A stretch of DNA of 33,596 bases from JALONO01 sp038209965 (GTDB taxonomy: Bacteria > Bacteroidota > Bacteroidia > Cytophagales > Thermoflexibacteraceae), in the NCBI GenBank assembly GCA_038209965.1, contig JBBQXF010000050.1, positions 1 through 33,596 of the forward strand, written 5' to 3'. Below the pieces are notes generated by a model. It searched no databases, was not told the origin of the DNA, and saw nothing but the letters and a program-made list of their open reading frames with translations. How positions within the stretch are numbered: the first letter of the stretch is position 1; the number at the start of each line of letters is the position of its first letter. Position numbers and translations under genes: made by a program. Below, piece after piece: positions 8,543-17,342 of this stretch.

Positions 8543-9598
8543 TTAGACCGCCTTCAATGCCTTGTTGTAGTCCAAGATGAAATACCGGACGGCAGTTTTG
8601 ATCGCATTTTTGACCGAAAAATCTTTGGTGATCACTTTTCGGGTGATTTCGGCCGGGTTGTAGCCGTGGTTGGTATCGCGGAGGGCCGTCATGCCGCCCA
8701 TGGGCTTGGGCGTGATCGCGTCGCTGGTGGCCGAAAACAATGATTCCAAGTAATCGGCCCGTGATTCTTGCCAAGTGTAGCCCACATTTTTGGCCATGAA
8801 AATATCCACATCGATCTGTTGGGGGCCGATTATTTTGGCCGTCAAGCTGGTACTGAACACCACATTGGACATGTTGTTTTTCACCGCTTTGACCAGCAGC
8901 CGGGCCGTCTCGGAATTGGCCATCCGCTCCACCGTATAATTGTAGTAAATCCCCTTGCGGTAAAAACCATCGTTGAACAGGTTTTCGCTGTCCAAGGTCA
9001 GTTGCATCCACGCATCCATGCCCTCGGGCATCAGCCACGTTTCCCGCGACTGGATGGTGGCCCGCAGGGCATCAATCTCATTTTTGTAGGCTTTACCGTA
9101 CACATCAAAAAGAATTTTTTTCTTGAGCGCACCCGCCAACTGGGTTTTTTGGGCCGCGGGCAGGTTCGACTTCAGCAGGGCATCATAATCGGCTTTGCCA
9201 GCGGCCAACGTGGTGTAGCGTTTAGCAGCCACATTGGTCGCGGTTTGGGCCACTGCCGGGACGGTCTTGGCGTTGGTCGTCCCGATTTTTTGCAGTTCCC
9301 GCACCCCCGGGTTGATCGGCAGGGGCTGGGGGGCCAGCGAAGAAACGCCGGGCGTGACCATTTTCGGGGTAAAATCGCCCTCTTCGGTGTCGCGGGCCAG
9401 GGTACGAAACATCTTGAACAAATAATTATCCACCATGCCAGTCACTGGCAAAAAGTAAGCGGACTGAAAATCTTTGACCGCCTTTTCATCTTCGGGGCCA
9501 TATTTGGCATCTTGCAAAATGTAATAGCCCAATGTATTGAGCCACTCTTGCAACTTTTGCACTTCTTTTCCAGCAGATCCGAGCTTGAGCGTTTCCAT
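8543..9598 (-). CDS. peptidoglycan-binding-domain protein, otherwise unknown
   Basis: 351 residues, ATG at 9598. Residues about 4-66 (LKLGSAGKEVQKLQEWLNTLGYY, YGPEDEKAVKDFQSAYFLPVTGMVD) match the PG_binding_1 helical repeat. A low-complexity linker of Pro, Thr and Ala follows (about 70-150), then a mixed helical/beta region (DAWMQLTLDSENLFNDGFYRK...TARLLVKAVKNNMSNVVFSTS) that I do not recognise. There is no signal peptide or membrane segment in this reading. That is odd for a cell-wall-binding domain, and it might be exported by a non-Sec route or bind something else. It is divergent from the aminopeptidase gene at 9677. Confidence 0.82.
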   Translation of the reverse strand: METLKLGSAGKEVQKLQEWLNTLGYYILQDAKYGPEDEKAVKDFQSAYFLPVTGMVDNYLFKMFRTLARDTEEGDFTPKMVTPGVSSLAPQPLPINPGVRELQKIGTTNAKTVPAVAQTATNVAAKRYTTLAAGKADYDALLKSNLPAAQKTQLAGALKKKILFDVYGKAYKNEIDALRATIQSRETWLMPEGMDAWMQLTLDSENLFNDGFYRKGIYYNYTVERMANSETARLLVKAVKNNMSNVVFSTSLTAKIIGPQQIDVDIFMAKNVGYTWQESRADYLESLFSATSDAITPKPMGGMTALRDTNHGYNPAEITRKVITKDFSVKNAIKTAVRYFILDYNKALKAV

Positions 9599-9676
9599 TT
9601 GTTTGGGGTTTAGGAGCTTTCAAACCGAAAATTTAGATAATTTTACCAAAACAACACCAAAGTGGGCAAAAGAATA

Positions 9677-10687
9677 ATGATTGGGATCGGGTTGGCCTTG
9701 GCCACGCTGGTCATTTGGCAATACGAACTTGTTAGCTACGGCTTGATGCAGGGCTATGGGCAGGCAAAGATCTTGTGGCAGGCCCGCCCGGTGGCCGAAG
9801 TGCTGGCCGACCCAGCCTACCCCGATTCGGTGAAGGCCAAGCTCCGGCTCATTGCCGAGATCAAGCAGTTTGCCGAGGACTCCATCGGGCTGAAACCATC
9901 TGAAAATTACACCACTTTTTATGACCAAAAGGGCAAGGCTATTTTGTGGGTGCTCACGGCTTGCGAGCCGTTCCGGTTGGTGGAAAAGGAATGGGATTTC
10001 CCCTTGATTGGCAGTTTTTCTTACAAAGGTTTCTTTGATCTGGAAAAAGCCAACGTTGAGGACACGCTTCTGCGGGCGCAGGGCTACGACGTGAGCATTG
10101 GCTCAGTAGGTGGGTGGTCGACGCTGGGCTGGTTCAAGGATCCGGTGCTGTCCAATTTCCTTCGTCGCAAAGAAGGCAATCTGGCCAATTTGATTATCCA
10201 CGAACTGACCCATGGCACTTTATTTGTCAAAGACAGCCTGAGGTTTAACGAAAATCTTGCCAGTTTTGTGGGTGATCAAGGAGCGCGGCTGTTTCTGCGC
10301 CACAAGTACGGGCCCGGCTCGACGCAGCTACTGGAATACGAGGCCGATGAGCACGATGGGGCTGCCTTCACCCGTTATGTATTGCGGGCCACCCAAAGTT
10401 TGGATTCGCTCTACCAAAGTTTTCCCGGGGCAATGGCAGTTGCTGACAAACAGGCGCAGAAAACGGCCCAGATCAAGGCCATCATGGTCAATTTGGACAC
10501 GGTGTCTTTTCTGGGGAACCGCTACCGGGGCTATTTTGCCGATTTTACGCCCAACAACAATTTTTTTATGGGGTTTGTCCGCTATGAATCGCGGCAAAAT
10601 AGCTTTGAAACAGAGTTTGACCAAGCATTTGACCGGGATTTCAAGCAATATTGGGCCTATCTCAAAACGAAATACAAGTCGCTCTAA
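9677..10687 (+). CDS. predicted zinc aminopeptidase (Aminopep/COG4324-like)
   Basis: 336 residues from ATG 9677; a GTG at 9662 is in frame but less likely. The N-terminus carries a hydrophobic segment (MIGIGLALATLVIWQYELV) that acts as a signal anchor. The first part (YGLMQGYGQAKILWQARPV, then FAEDSIGLKPSENYTTFY) is typical of the COG4324 predicted aminopeptidases. The zinc motif IIHELTHGTLF (His175, Glu176, His179) and the downstream FNENLASFVGDQGA (candidate third ligand Glu192) are intact, as in gluzincins. It probably sits at the inner membrane facing the periplasm. Physiological substrates are unknown for the family. It converges with the ABC-F gene, leaving only 7 nt between stops. Confidence 0.82.
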   Translation: MIGIGLALATLVIWQYELVSYGLMQGYGQAKILWQARPVAEVLADPAYPDSVKAKLRLIAEIKQFAEDSIGLKPSENYTTFYDQKGKAILWVLTACEPFRLVEKEWDFPLIGSFSYKGFFDLEKANVEDTLLRAQGYDVSIGSVGGWSTLGWFKDPVLSNFLRRKEGNLANLIIHELTHGTLFVKDSLRFNENLASFVGDQGARLFLRHKYGPGSTQLLEYEADEHDGAAFTRYVLRATQSLDSLYQSFPGAMAVADKQAQKTAQIKAIMVNLDTVSFLGNRYRGYFADFTPNNNFFMGFVRYESRQNSFETEFDQAFDRDFKQYWAYLKTKYKSL

Positions 10688-10694
10688 CCATCAG

Positions 10695-12584
10695 TTAGCC
10701 CAACAGTTCGGCCAATTCCAGCCATTTGCTGGTTTTCTGGTCAATATTGGCGGTCAACTGGCCAATCTTGGTGCTCCACTCGTGTAACTGCTGGTGGCTG
10801 GTCGAGCCACGGTTCAGCAATTCCTCCAGTTGGGTTTTCTCCAATTCCAGTTGGGGGATTTCCCGATCCAGTTGTTCGTATTCTTGTTTTTCCTTGAAGG
10901 AAGGCCGTTTTTTTGAGGCGCTGGCCAAAGGGGGCGGCACACTGGCCGGTTTCTCGGGGGCGCGCACGGCCACATTGCGACCAATGGCACCGGCATCGCC
11001 CTGCTCCTGGAGCCATTCTTTGTAGTCCGAATAATTGCCGGGGAAATCGCGGATCTGGCCTTCACCCTCAAAAACAAACAGGTGATCCACCAGTCGATCC
11101 ATAAAATAGCGGTCGTGCGATACGATGAGCAGGCAGCCAGGAAAGCTTTCCAAAAACTCCTCCAAGATATTGAGCGTAATGATGTCCAGATCGTTGGTCG
11201 GTTCGTCAAGGATCAAAAAATTGGGGTTTTTGATCACCACGCGCAAGAGTTGCAGGCGGCGTTTTTCGCCCCCGCTCAGTTTGCTCACGTAGGTGTACTG
11301 CACCCGGGGCGGGAACATGAAATAGGTGAGCAATTGGGAGGCTGAGATGGTTTCGCCGGTGCCAGTGGTGATCACTTCGGCAATTTCCTTGACCACTTCG
11401 ATTACCCGTTTGTCCTCGGGCAAATTGAGTTCTTGCTGGGTATAGTAGCCGAACACTACGGTGCCGCCGGTTTCCAAACTGCCCTTGTCCGGGGTGACCT
11501 TGCCCGTCAGCATGTCCAAAAAGGTGGATTTGCCCACGCCATTTTTGCCAATGATGCCGATGCGGTCGCGGTGCTTGAAAGTATAGGTGAAGTCTTTGAC
11601 CACTTCCAATTCGCCAAAAGCCTTGTGCATTCCTTCCACCTCGATGATTTTGCCCCCGAGCCGGGCCATGCCCACATTCAGTTCCAAATTTCCTTGGGCG
11701 GTTTTGCCCGCAGCTTTTTCTTTTACCTCCTCAAACGCATCGACGCGGTATTTGGCCTTGGTGCCCCGGGCCTTGGGCTGGCGGCGGATCCAGTCCAGTT
11801 CCTTGCGCATCAGGTTGCGGGCTTTGTCCACTTCGGTGGCTTGTTGCAGGGCGCGTTCTTCTTTTTTCTCCAAAAAGTAACCGTAGTTGCCATTGTAGCG
11901 GTACAATTGGCCATCTTCCAGCTCGACGATGATATTGGTGACCCGATCCAAAAAGTAGCGGTCGTGGGTGACGAGCAGCAGCGAGCGGTTGTTGGCCGCC
12001 AATAGCCCCTCCAACCATTCAATGGTGTCCAAGTCCAAGTGGTTGGTCGGTTCGTCAAGGATCATCAGATCCGGCTCTTGGAGCAGCAGTTTGGCCAGGG
12101 CGATGCGTTTTTTCTGCCCGCCCGACATCACGGCCACGGGTCGTTCCACGTCGTCGATGCCCAGTTTGCTCAGCACTTCCTTGATTTTGTACTCCAATGC
12201 CCAAGCGTTCTGCTCATCCATGCGCGAGAGGGCCTTCTCCATCAATTTATCATTATCGGGGTGCAGCAGGGCGTGCTCAAAAGCTTTCACTGCCGCAATC
12301 TGCTCGTTTTCGGTGTCAAAAATGGCTTGCCATACCGTGGATCCGGGGGCAAATTGGGGGTTTTGGTCCAAATAGCCGATGGCCACGCCCCGCCGCACGG
12401 ATACTGAACCGGCATCGGGGGTAACTACTCCGGCCAACACGTTGAGCAAGGTGGTCTTGCCCGATCCGTTGACCCCAACAATGGCGATTTTTTCACCTTG
12501 ACTAATGCCCAGCGACACATTTTTGAAAAGCCAGCGGTCACTGTCAAAAGTCTTGGAAACGGAGTCGGCAGAAAGAAGATTCAT
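10695..12584 (-). CDS. ABC-F ATPase, Uup-like
   Basis: 629 residues, ATG at 12584. Two ABC cassettes on one chain without membrane segments define ABC-F. First cassette: Walker A GVNGSGKT (37-44), signature MSGGQKKRIALAK, Walker B LMILDEPTNHLD. The inter-domain arm contains the basic stretch RRQPKARGTKAKYRVDAFEE. Second cassette: Walker A GKNGVGKS, signature LSGGEKRRLQLLR, Walker B FLILDEPTNDLD. The C-terminus (about 550-629) is a charged coiled coil (KRPSFKEKQEYEQLDREIPQ...), the feature of Uup. ABC-F proteins act at the ribosomal E site to relieve stalled or special translation states. Uup is also linked to transposon excision and ribosome assembly. A TACCTTTG element at 12726-12719 suggests a leader of about 130 nt. 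Confidence 0.92.
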   Translation of the reverse strand: MNLLSADSVSKTFDSDRWLFKNVSLGISQGEKIAIVGVNGSGKTTLLNVLAGVVTPDAGSVSVRRGVAIGYLDQNPQFAPGSTVWQAIFDTENEQIAAVKAFEHALLHPDNDKLMEKALSRMDEQNAWALEYKIKEVLSKLGIDDVERPVAVMSGGQKKRIALAKLLLQEPDLMILDEPTNHLDLDTIEWLEGLLAANNRSLLLVTHDRYFLDRVTNIIVELEDGQLYRYNGNYGYFLEKKEERALQQATEVDKARNLMRKELDWIRRQPKARGTKAKYRVDAFEEVKEKAAGKTAQGNLELNVGMARLGGKIIEVEGMHKAFGELEVVKDFTYTFKHRDRIGIIGKNGVGKSTFLDMLTGKVTPDKGSLETGGTVVFGYYTQQELNLPEDKRVIEVVKEIAEVITTGTGETISASQLLTYFMFPPRVQYTYVSKLSGGEKRRLQLLRVVIKNPNFLILDEPTNDLDIITLNILEEFLESFPGCLLIVSHDRYFMDRLVDHLFVFEGEGQIRDFPGNYSDYKEWLQEQGDAGAIGRNVAVRAPEKPASVPPPLASASKKRPSFKEKQEYEQLDREIPQLELEKTQLEELLNRGSTSHQQLHEWSTKIGQLTANIDQKTSKWLELAELLG

Positions 12585-12950
12585 AACTTGTGATACTAAA
12601 AATTAATATGATTTAGACAATTACCAAGGCTTATTTTATTGATTGCCATTAAGTTGATTTTCCGGTTAATGGAAAGCCAATGTTGCTTGGGGGCGAAGGC
12701 GGTTTGGAAAACGCGGGGCAAAGGTAGGCCAAAAGCGGCAATACCCATGCGCCCCAGCCGCCTTTGCCGGAACGGGTCATCCGGCTGGCCCCAAAAGCAG
12801 TGGGGACGGTTGGGACCGATCCGGAGCCCCGGTGCTCGTTGGGCGCGCCGGTGGGGCAGTGATCCTGGGCATTTTGCGCCAAGCCACCCAGCCAAGGCCC
12901 CGATCCCCAAATTTTGCCTTACTTTACGGCTTTCTAAAGCACTCCCAACG
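12585..12950. other. divergent intergenic region between the ABC-F and M28 peptidase genes
   Basis: 366 nt with no supportable gene; the open plus-strand frame here is just an extension of the M28 frame. On the minus strand, TACCTTTG (12726 to 12719) is a perfect -7 match for the ABC-F gene. On the plus strand, TACTTTAC at 12920-12927 is a weaker -7 candidate for the peptidase. Confidence 0.45.
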
Positions 12951-14273
12951 ATGAACAGATTCTTTTACCCACTCACCTGTGCCCTCTTGCTGGGGCTGGT
13001 GGCCGGCTGTGCCAAGCAGCCCGCCAAATCGCTAGAGGGCGATCTACAAACGGATGTCACCCGGATCATCCGCACCTTGGCCGCCGATGACTTGCGCGGC
13101 CGGCGCACTTTCTCGCCCGAAATTGACAAAGTGGCCGACTTTATTGCCCAAGAATTTGAAACGATCGGCTTGGCCAAAATGCCCGGCCAAACTACTTTTT
13201 TCCAAGAATTTGTGGGAACCCAATTTAAAATAGTCGCTTCGTCGCTCACCATGAACGGCGAAGTGGTGGCCCCAGAAAACTTTTTCTGCCTCGCCGAGCA
13301 GGCCCAAGTGGCGCTCAGTTTGGCCAATGCCAAGTTTTTTGTGCTGGCCAAAGGCGACAACTTCCGCAACAAGTTGGGCTATTTCCAACAGACGGCTTCC
13401 ACCGACAAAGTCAACGTGATTTTGGTGCACCCCGATCAAAAAGCCAATTTTAGCCGCTACCGTGGGTTTATGACCAATGAGCCGCCCGTAAAGCTCACGC
13501 CCGAAAAATCGCCCGCCTTTGTCTATGTGCTGGCCGAAGCGGAACCCACTGCATTGGCTGGGGCGGCGACCTTTACCAAAATCGAACTCAAAATGAAAAA
13601 CGTGGTCGGTTACCTGCCCGGCAAATCGCGCAAAGCGGAGTTGGTGATTTTTGGGGCCCACTATGACCATATCGGCATCCTGAAATCGGTCAATGGCGAC
13701 TCCATTGCCAATGGAGCCGACGATGATGCCTCGGGCACTACGGCAGTGCTGGCCTTGGCCAAACATTTCAAACAGCAGGGCACCAATGAGCGCAGCCTCA
13801 TTTTCGTGACTTTCACGGGCGAAGAATTGGGCATGTACGGCTCACAATATTTCTCCAAACAACAGGATCCTGACAAGGTAGTGGCCATGTTCAACATAGA
13901 AATGGTGGGCAAACCGTCCAAATTTGGCCTGGGAGCAGCATTTATCACCGGCTACGAACGCTCGGATTTTGGCAAGATCCTCCAAAAAAACTTGCAGGGA
14001 ACTGATTTTGTGTTCCACCCCGATCCGTATCCCGATCTCCGGTTGTTTTACCGCTCCGACAACGCCACGCTGGCCCGGCAGGGTGTGCCAGCCCACACCA
14101 TTTCATCCGATGAAATCGACAAGGACAAACTGTACCACAGCGTGGACGATGAAGTGGAATCACTCGACTTGGCTAACTTGGCCCTGATCATCAAAGCCAT
14201 TGCCAAGAGTGCGGAGAGCATCGTGGCAGGTCAAGATACCCCCACCCGGGTGAGCATGGGCAAGGGGGAATAA
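12951..14273 (+). CDS. M28-family zinc peptidase, lipoprotein
   Basis: 440 residues from ATG 12951; the frame is open far upstream but the lipoprotein signal peptide fixes the start. MNRFFYPLTCALLLGLVAGC ends in the lipobox LVAGC, so Cys20 should be lipidated. The catalytic region shows M28 ligands in order: FGAHYDHIGI (His), NGADDDASGT (bridging Asp), TFTGEELGMYGS (Glu-Glu), FNIEMVG, and AHTISSDE (last His). The family contains aminopeptidases and carboxypeptidases with two zinc ions. The segment RTLAADDLRGRRTFSPE near residue 45 is the common N-terminal element of the Bacteroidota subgroup. It is probably anchored on the periplasmic side of a membrane. It ends before a bidirectional hairpin at 14383-14421. 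Confidence 0.9.
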   Translation: MNRFFYPLTCALLLGLVAGCAKQPAKSLEGDLQTDVTRIIRTLAADDLRGRRTFSPEIDKVADFIAQEFETIGLAKMPGQTTFFQEFVGTQFKIVASSLTMNGEVVAPENFFCLAEQAQVALSLANAKFFVLAKGDNFRNKLGYFQQTASTDKVNVILVHPDQKANFSRYRGFMTNEPPVKLTPEKSPAFVYVLAEAEPTALAGAATFTKIELKMKNVVGYLPGKSRKAELVIFGAHYDHIGILKSVNGDSIANGADDDASGTTAVLALAKHFKQQGTNERSLIFVTFTGEELGMYGSQYFSKQQDPDKVVAMFNIEMVGKPSKFGLGAAFITGYERSDFGKILQKNLQGTDFVFHPDPYPDLRLFYRSDNATLARQGVPAHTISSDEIDKDKLYHSVDDEVESLDLANLALIIKAIAKSAESIVAGQDTPTRVSMGKGE

Positions 14274-14382
14274 GGCAGCGCAAAACCAATGGTTATAAAT
14301 TTGGGCAATCAACTGGATTGCTCAGCTTGGCTGTTGGGCCCCAAACGAATCTTGCCATTGGCCCAAACCAACCCTGCCAAAA

Positions 14383-14421
14383 GCAAAAACTGCTGTCCCA
14401 ATCAAGGGGCAGCAGTTTTGC
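14383..14421. terminator. bidirectional terminator hairpin
   Basis: Arms 14383-14399 and 14406-14421 (core ACTGCTG/CAGCAG) form a long stem with a 6-nt loop, one bulge and one wobble. On the minus strand it is followed by TTTTTGCTTTT, on the plus strand by a short T4. It separates the convergent M28 and beta-barrel genes. Confidence 0.75.
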
Positions 14422-14448
14422 TAGGGTTACGTGAAAGTAAAAGTGAAA

Positions 14449-15840
14449 TTAAAAATGATACAAGGCCCCAAAACTCAAGCCGATCCAGTGGGGAGTTGCC
14501 CCCAGTTTGTCGGTGCTATATACCGATTGCAAGGCCCGGTTGTAGTTCACATCCGCATAGATGCCCCATTTGGGACTGAAAGTGTAGCCTAGGCCCGCAC
14601 TGCCCATGGCACTGAAATGGAATGGGCGATAAGTGCCCAGATCATAGCTGACAAACACTTGTTCTTGCGAAGTCAGACTGTTTTGTACCAATACATTGCC
14701 CAGTAGGCCGGCCGAAGCGCGATAGTTGAGGCCGGGCCGGCTCGAACCCACCCACACCCGCAAGGGCACCGATACATAGCTGGTGCGGCTGGTGAGCGTG
14801 TTGTCAATGAGGTTGGTCCTGGAAACCGCATTGTTTGAAATTGTCTGGGTAATGACGGTGGAAACCTGGAACTGGTTGACGGTGTAGATCAACCCAGTGC
14901 TCACCGACCAGTGCTTGCCCAATTTTCGGCCAAAATCCAGCCCAAAACCTACCGTGGAACCAGCGATCAATTGCTGGTTCAGTTCGCCGAGTTTGGTATT
15001 TCCGAAGGAAGCATCGCCCGCTCGTAGGCTGGTCGCATAGACCGAAGGCACGGTCGAGTTGATGCTCGAAAAATTGGGCCGGTAGGCATTGTAAGTGGCA
15101 CCCGCGCCAATCCACCATTGATGAGTGGGAACTTCCTTTACCGTAGGTTGGGCAAGGGTAACTTTCTGGGGGTTTAAACTGGCCAGCGGGAATGTATTTT
15201 TAAGATCGACACTCAGTCGGCGCACTTTGGCGAGCAACAGCGGACTGGCCGTTTGCGCATCGGTCGCCTGGGGATTGGGCAGCACAGGCTCACCTTGGAC
15301 GAGCGGAGCAGGCACCGCTCCAGCGATCTTGGCCCCGGTTTGTCCCGCTCTTTTCTTGTCCATGCCATTGCGGTAGCCCTTTTGGCCATTGAATTCCTTG
15401 GGCAAATCATCGGCACGCGCTGGCCTGCGGGAAGGAACATCCACTTTCGGGCCTTTGGTGGCCTCGGTTGACTGGACAGTTTCAGGATTCAAGCCATTAT
15501 CGGTCACTGGCCCCAAAGTTTTGGCCGATTGCTGCTCGCCCAAAGCTGAATCTTCAGTGGGCAACGTATTTAAAGTAGGAGTGTTTTCTTTAGGGGTAGC
15601 GTTTTGTTTGACAGTATCAGTGGATGGGTTGGTAAATTTGGGGGCCAGATAAACCAATGAACCGATCAGGAGCATGGCCGCAACGGCCGTCTTGCCCCAG
15701 CGGATATACAATGGCCGCACGGTGTCATCTTCGCCCAGTTGGCTCGCTACTCCTTGCCAAACCTTGGGCAGGGGTGTTAGTTCGGCCTCCGCAAACACAT
15801 CTTTGAAGTGGTCTTCAAAGCTTTTATCGCTGTCTTTCAT
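14449..15840 (-). CDS. membrane-anchored outer-membrane-beta-barrel-like protein, partner of the ECF sigma factor
   Basis: 463 residues from ATG 15840. This start overlaps the last 17 nt of the sigma gene, so translation is probably coupled. Residues 1-48 are soluble and charged, like the cytosolic head of anti-sigma factors (SFEDHFKDVFAEAELTPLPKVWQGV). A single membrane segment follows (about 49-66, KTAVAAMLLIGSLVYLAP), then a long Pro/Thr/Gln-rich linker to about 235. From about 241 the sequence alternates as beta-strands (QWWIGAGATYNAYRPNF, SVGFGLDFGRKLGKHWSVS, FHFSAMGSAGLGYTFSPKWG) and ends in ALYHF, an aromatic-terminated beta-barrel C-terminus. This layout recurs next to ECF sigma genes in Bacteroidota. 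The head may bind the sigma factor while the barrel part senses envelope state; that is inference. Confidence 0.8.
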   Translation of the reverse strand: MKDSDKSFEDHFKDVFAEAELTPLPKVWQGVASQLGEDDTVRPLYIRWGKTAVAAMLLIGSLVYLAPKFTNPSTDTVKQNATPKENTPTLNTLPTEDSALGEQQSAKTLGPVTDNGLNPETVQSTEATKGPKVDVPSRRPARADDLPKEFNGQKGYRNGMDKKRAGQTGAKIAGAVPAPLVQGEPVLPNPQATDAQTASPLLLAKVRRLSVDLKNTFPLASLNPQKVTLAQPTVKEVPTHQWWIGAGATYNAYRPNFSSINSTVPSVYATSLRAGDASFGNTKLGELNQQLIAGSTVGFGLDFGRKLGKHWSVSTGLIYTVNQFQVSTVITQTISNNAVSRTNLIDNTLTSRTSYVSVPLRVWVGSSRPGLNYRASAGLLGNVLVQNSLTSQEQVFVSYDLGTYRPFHFSAMGSAGLGYTFSPKWGIYADVNYNRALQSVYSTDKLGATPHWIGLSFGALYHF

Positions 15841-16396
15841 ACACTTTGTCCTCGTCTTTTGCAATCATTTTCTGCAACAGCACCTTGGCGCGCGCATACT
15901 GTGATTTAGATGTTCCCTCCGAAATGCTCAACATTTCGGCGATCTCGTGATGCTTGAAGCCCTCAATGGCGTACAAGTTAAAAATGGCTTGGTAACCTGC
16001 TGGGAGCTGTTGGATAAATGCCAACAATTCCTGAAAATTATAAGCAGTAAAGGTAAATTCTTCCGACGGCTCGTCACGCATTACGCTCACATCGTCCATG
16101 TGCATTTTATCAAAAAACTTTCGGTTCTGCTTCAGTGAAGTATTGATCACGATCCGCTTCACCCAGTATTCCAAGGTTGACCCGGCTTTGAACTCAGCAA
16201 TGTTTTGAAAGACCTTGACGAAGGCTTCTTGCAAAATATCTTCGGCTTCAAAAGTGGTTTTCGAGTAGCGCATGGCAACGACAAACATTTTTTTGGAAAA
16301 ACGTTCGTAAAGTTGACGTTGGGCTTTTCGATCCCCTGAAGTACAAAGGGCGACCAGCTTATCTTCGTTGTACGTTGGTTGCTTAAATAGCTGCAT
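15824..16396 (-). CDS. ECF-type RNA polymerase sigma factor
   Basis: 190 residues, ATG at 16396. Region 2 is clear (RQLYERFSKKMFVVAMRYSK, EDILQEAFVKVFQNIAEF), followed by WVKRIVINTSL. Region 4 is the helix-turn-helix LPAGYQAIFNLYAIEGFKHHEIAEMLSISEGTSKSQYARAK. There is no region 1 or 3, as in ECF factors. Length matches the family. A TAACTTTG element at 16495-16488 suggests a leader of about 85 nt. The overlapping downstream gene, with an anti-sigma-like head and membrane anchor, is the probable regulator. Confidence 0.93.
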   Translation of the reverse strand: MQLFKQPTYNEDKLVALCTSGDRKAQRQLYERFSKKMFVVAMRYSKTTFEAEDILQEAFVKVFQNIAEFKAGSTLEYWVKRIVINTSLKQNRKFFDKMHMDDVSVMRDEPSEEFTFTAYNFQELLAFIQQLPAGYQAIFNLYAIEGFKHHEIAEMLSISEGTSKSQYARAKVLLQKMIAKDEDKVYERQR

Positions 16397-16487
16397 CGCT
16401 TACCAGAAGAGTGGCTGTTCAATGAATAGACCCGCTAAAGCCAAAAATGGTTGCATGGGGTAACCGGATTATTTTAAAACAAGGAAC

Positions 16488-16495
16488 CAAAGTTA
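16488..16495 (-). promoter_or_regulatory. -7 promoter element (TAACTTTG) of the sigma factor gene
   Basis: Perfect TAnnTTTG match on the minus strand. A TTTG at 16513 to 16510 lies 14 nt upstream, shorter than typical. It faces the divergent promoter at 16537-16566. Confidence 0.5.
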
Positions 16496-16536
16496 CTCAA
16501 TATTCAATACAAAAACGATGGAGTGCGCCTTTTGGC

Positions 16537-16566
16537 TTGTGACACTCCCAAATGGTGCTACCTTTG
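16537..16566 (+). promoter_or_regulatory. promoter: TTG, 19-nt spacer, TACCTTTG
   Basis: TTG at 16537-16539 and TACCTTTG at 16559-16566 match the Bacteroidota sigma consensus in sequence and spacing. The transcript should start near 16571, about 34 nt before the ATG at 16605. Confidence 0.7.
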
Positions 16567-16604
16567 CAAAAAGACGTTAATTGGTCATTAAAATTATACT
16601 CGAT

Positions 16605-17285
16605 ATGAAAAAATTGAACTGGTTCTTCTTGGGCTTTTTGTTGCTGCCATTTGGCGAGCTGGCGGCCCAATCCAACGTGAATGTTGGCGTTTACATTGGC
16701 CCTTCCACTACTTGGATGCGCACCGATACGCGGGGCGTCCGGGCCGATGGTGCGGTCATCGGCATGGATTGGGGCCTGATGGTCGATTATTTGTTCAACG
16801 ACCGCTACATTTTCCATACCGGCATCAATGTGAGCCACCGGGGCGGGAAGTTGGTCTATACCGACGGCCTGACCTTTCGCACGCTGCCCGGCGATGTGTA
16901 TGGGCCCAACAGCTCCGTTACCTATAATACGCAATGGATTGAAGTGCCCACCCAGATGCGTTTGCGGATTACCAACGGCACCGGTAAGGTAATACCGTTT
17001 GTCCAGTTCGGGTTCAATACAGGCTTCCGCATAGGCGGGCGGGCTAGTGTCAGTGGCCCGCGCACCCTCTCCCGGGAGCAGGTGGGCAAGGATCTGAACG
17101 ATTTTTCTTTTGGCTTGGTCGCCGGTGGTGGCATCGAGTATGAGCTCAACGAAACCAACCGTTTGCTAGTGGCCATACTGTTCAACAATGGTTTTACTGA
17201 TAATATCAATCGGCACGAACAATCGGCGATCATGAGCCGGGTGGCCCAGAACTATCTCAACCTGCGCGTGGGATTTTTCTTTTAA
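16605..17285 (+). CDS. outer-membrane beta-barrel protein (PorT-like)
   Basis: 226 residues from ATG 16605, the start that gives a proper signal peptide (MKKLNWFFLGFLLLPFGELAAQ, cleavage after AAQ). The mature part is a series of amphipathic beta-strands (NVNVGVYIGPSTTW, MDWGLMVDYLFNDRYIFHTGINVSH, TQWIEVPTQMRLRI, VIPFVQFGFNTGFRIG, FSFGLVAGGGIEYEL) ending in LNLRVGFFF. The terminal Phe is the usual outer-membrane assembly signal. It fits the PorT/outer membrane beta-barrel domain family of about eight strands, many of unknown function. It is divergent from the sigma operon, with its own promoter and terminator. Confidence 0.88.
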   Translation: MKKLNWFFLGFLLLPFGELAAQSNVNVGVYIGPSTTWMRTDTRGVRADGAVIGMDWGLMVDYLFNDRYIFHTGINVSHRGGKLVYTDGLTFRTLPGDVYGPNSSVTYNTQWIEVPTQMRLRITNGTGKVIPFVQFGFNTGFRIGGRASVSGPRTLSREQVGKDLNDFSFGLVAGGGIEYELNETNRLLVAILFNNGFTDNINRHEQSAIMSRVAQNYLNLRVGFFF

Positions 17286-17299
17286 CACCCTGCCCGCTT

Positions 17300-17342
17300 G
17301 GCCAGTCACAAAGGGGAAGCCCCAGTGGCTGGCCTCTTTTTT
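17300..17342 (+). terminator. intrinsic terminator after the beta-barrel gene
   Basis: Arms 17300-17309 (GGCCAGTCAC) and 17325-17334 (GTGGCTGGCC) pair over 10 bp with one wobble and are followed by TCTTTTTT. The T-run overlaps the stop codon of the convergent pnuC gene. Confidence 0.82.

Noticed and set aside
8768..9613. Plus-strand open frame of 281 codons opposite the PG-binding gene
   Set aside because: His/Gln/Gly-rich shadow with no domain features; the minus strand encodes a recognisable domain.
12639..12950. Upstream part of the frame leading into the M28 peptidase
   Set aside because: The encoded residues are low-quality and would put the lipoprotein signal peptide in mid-protein; the start at 12951 is preferred.
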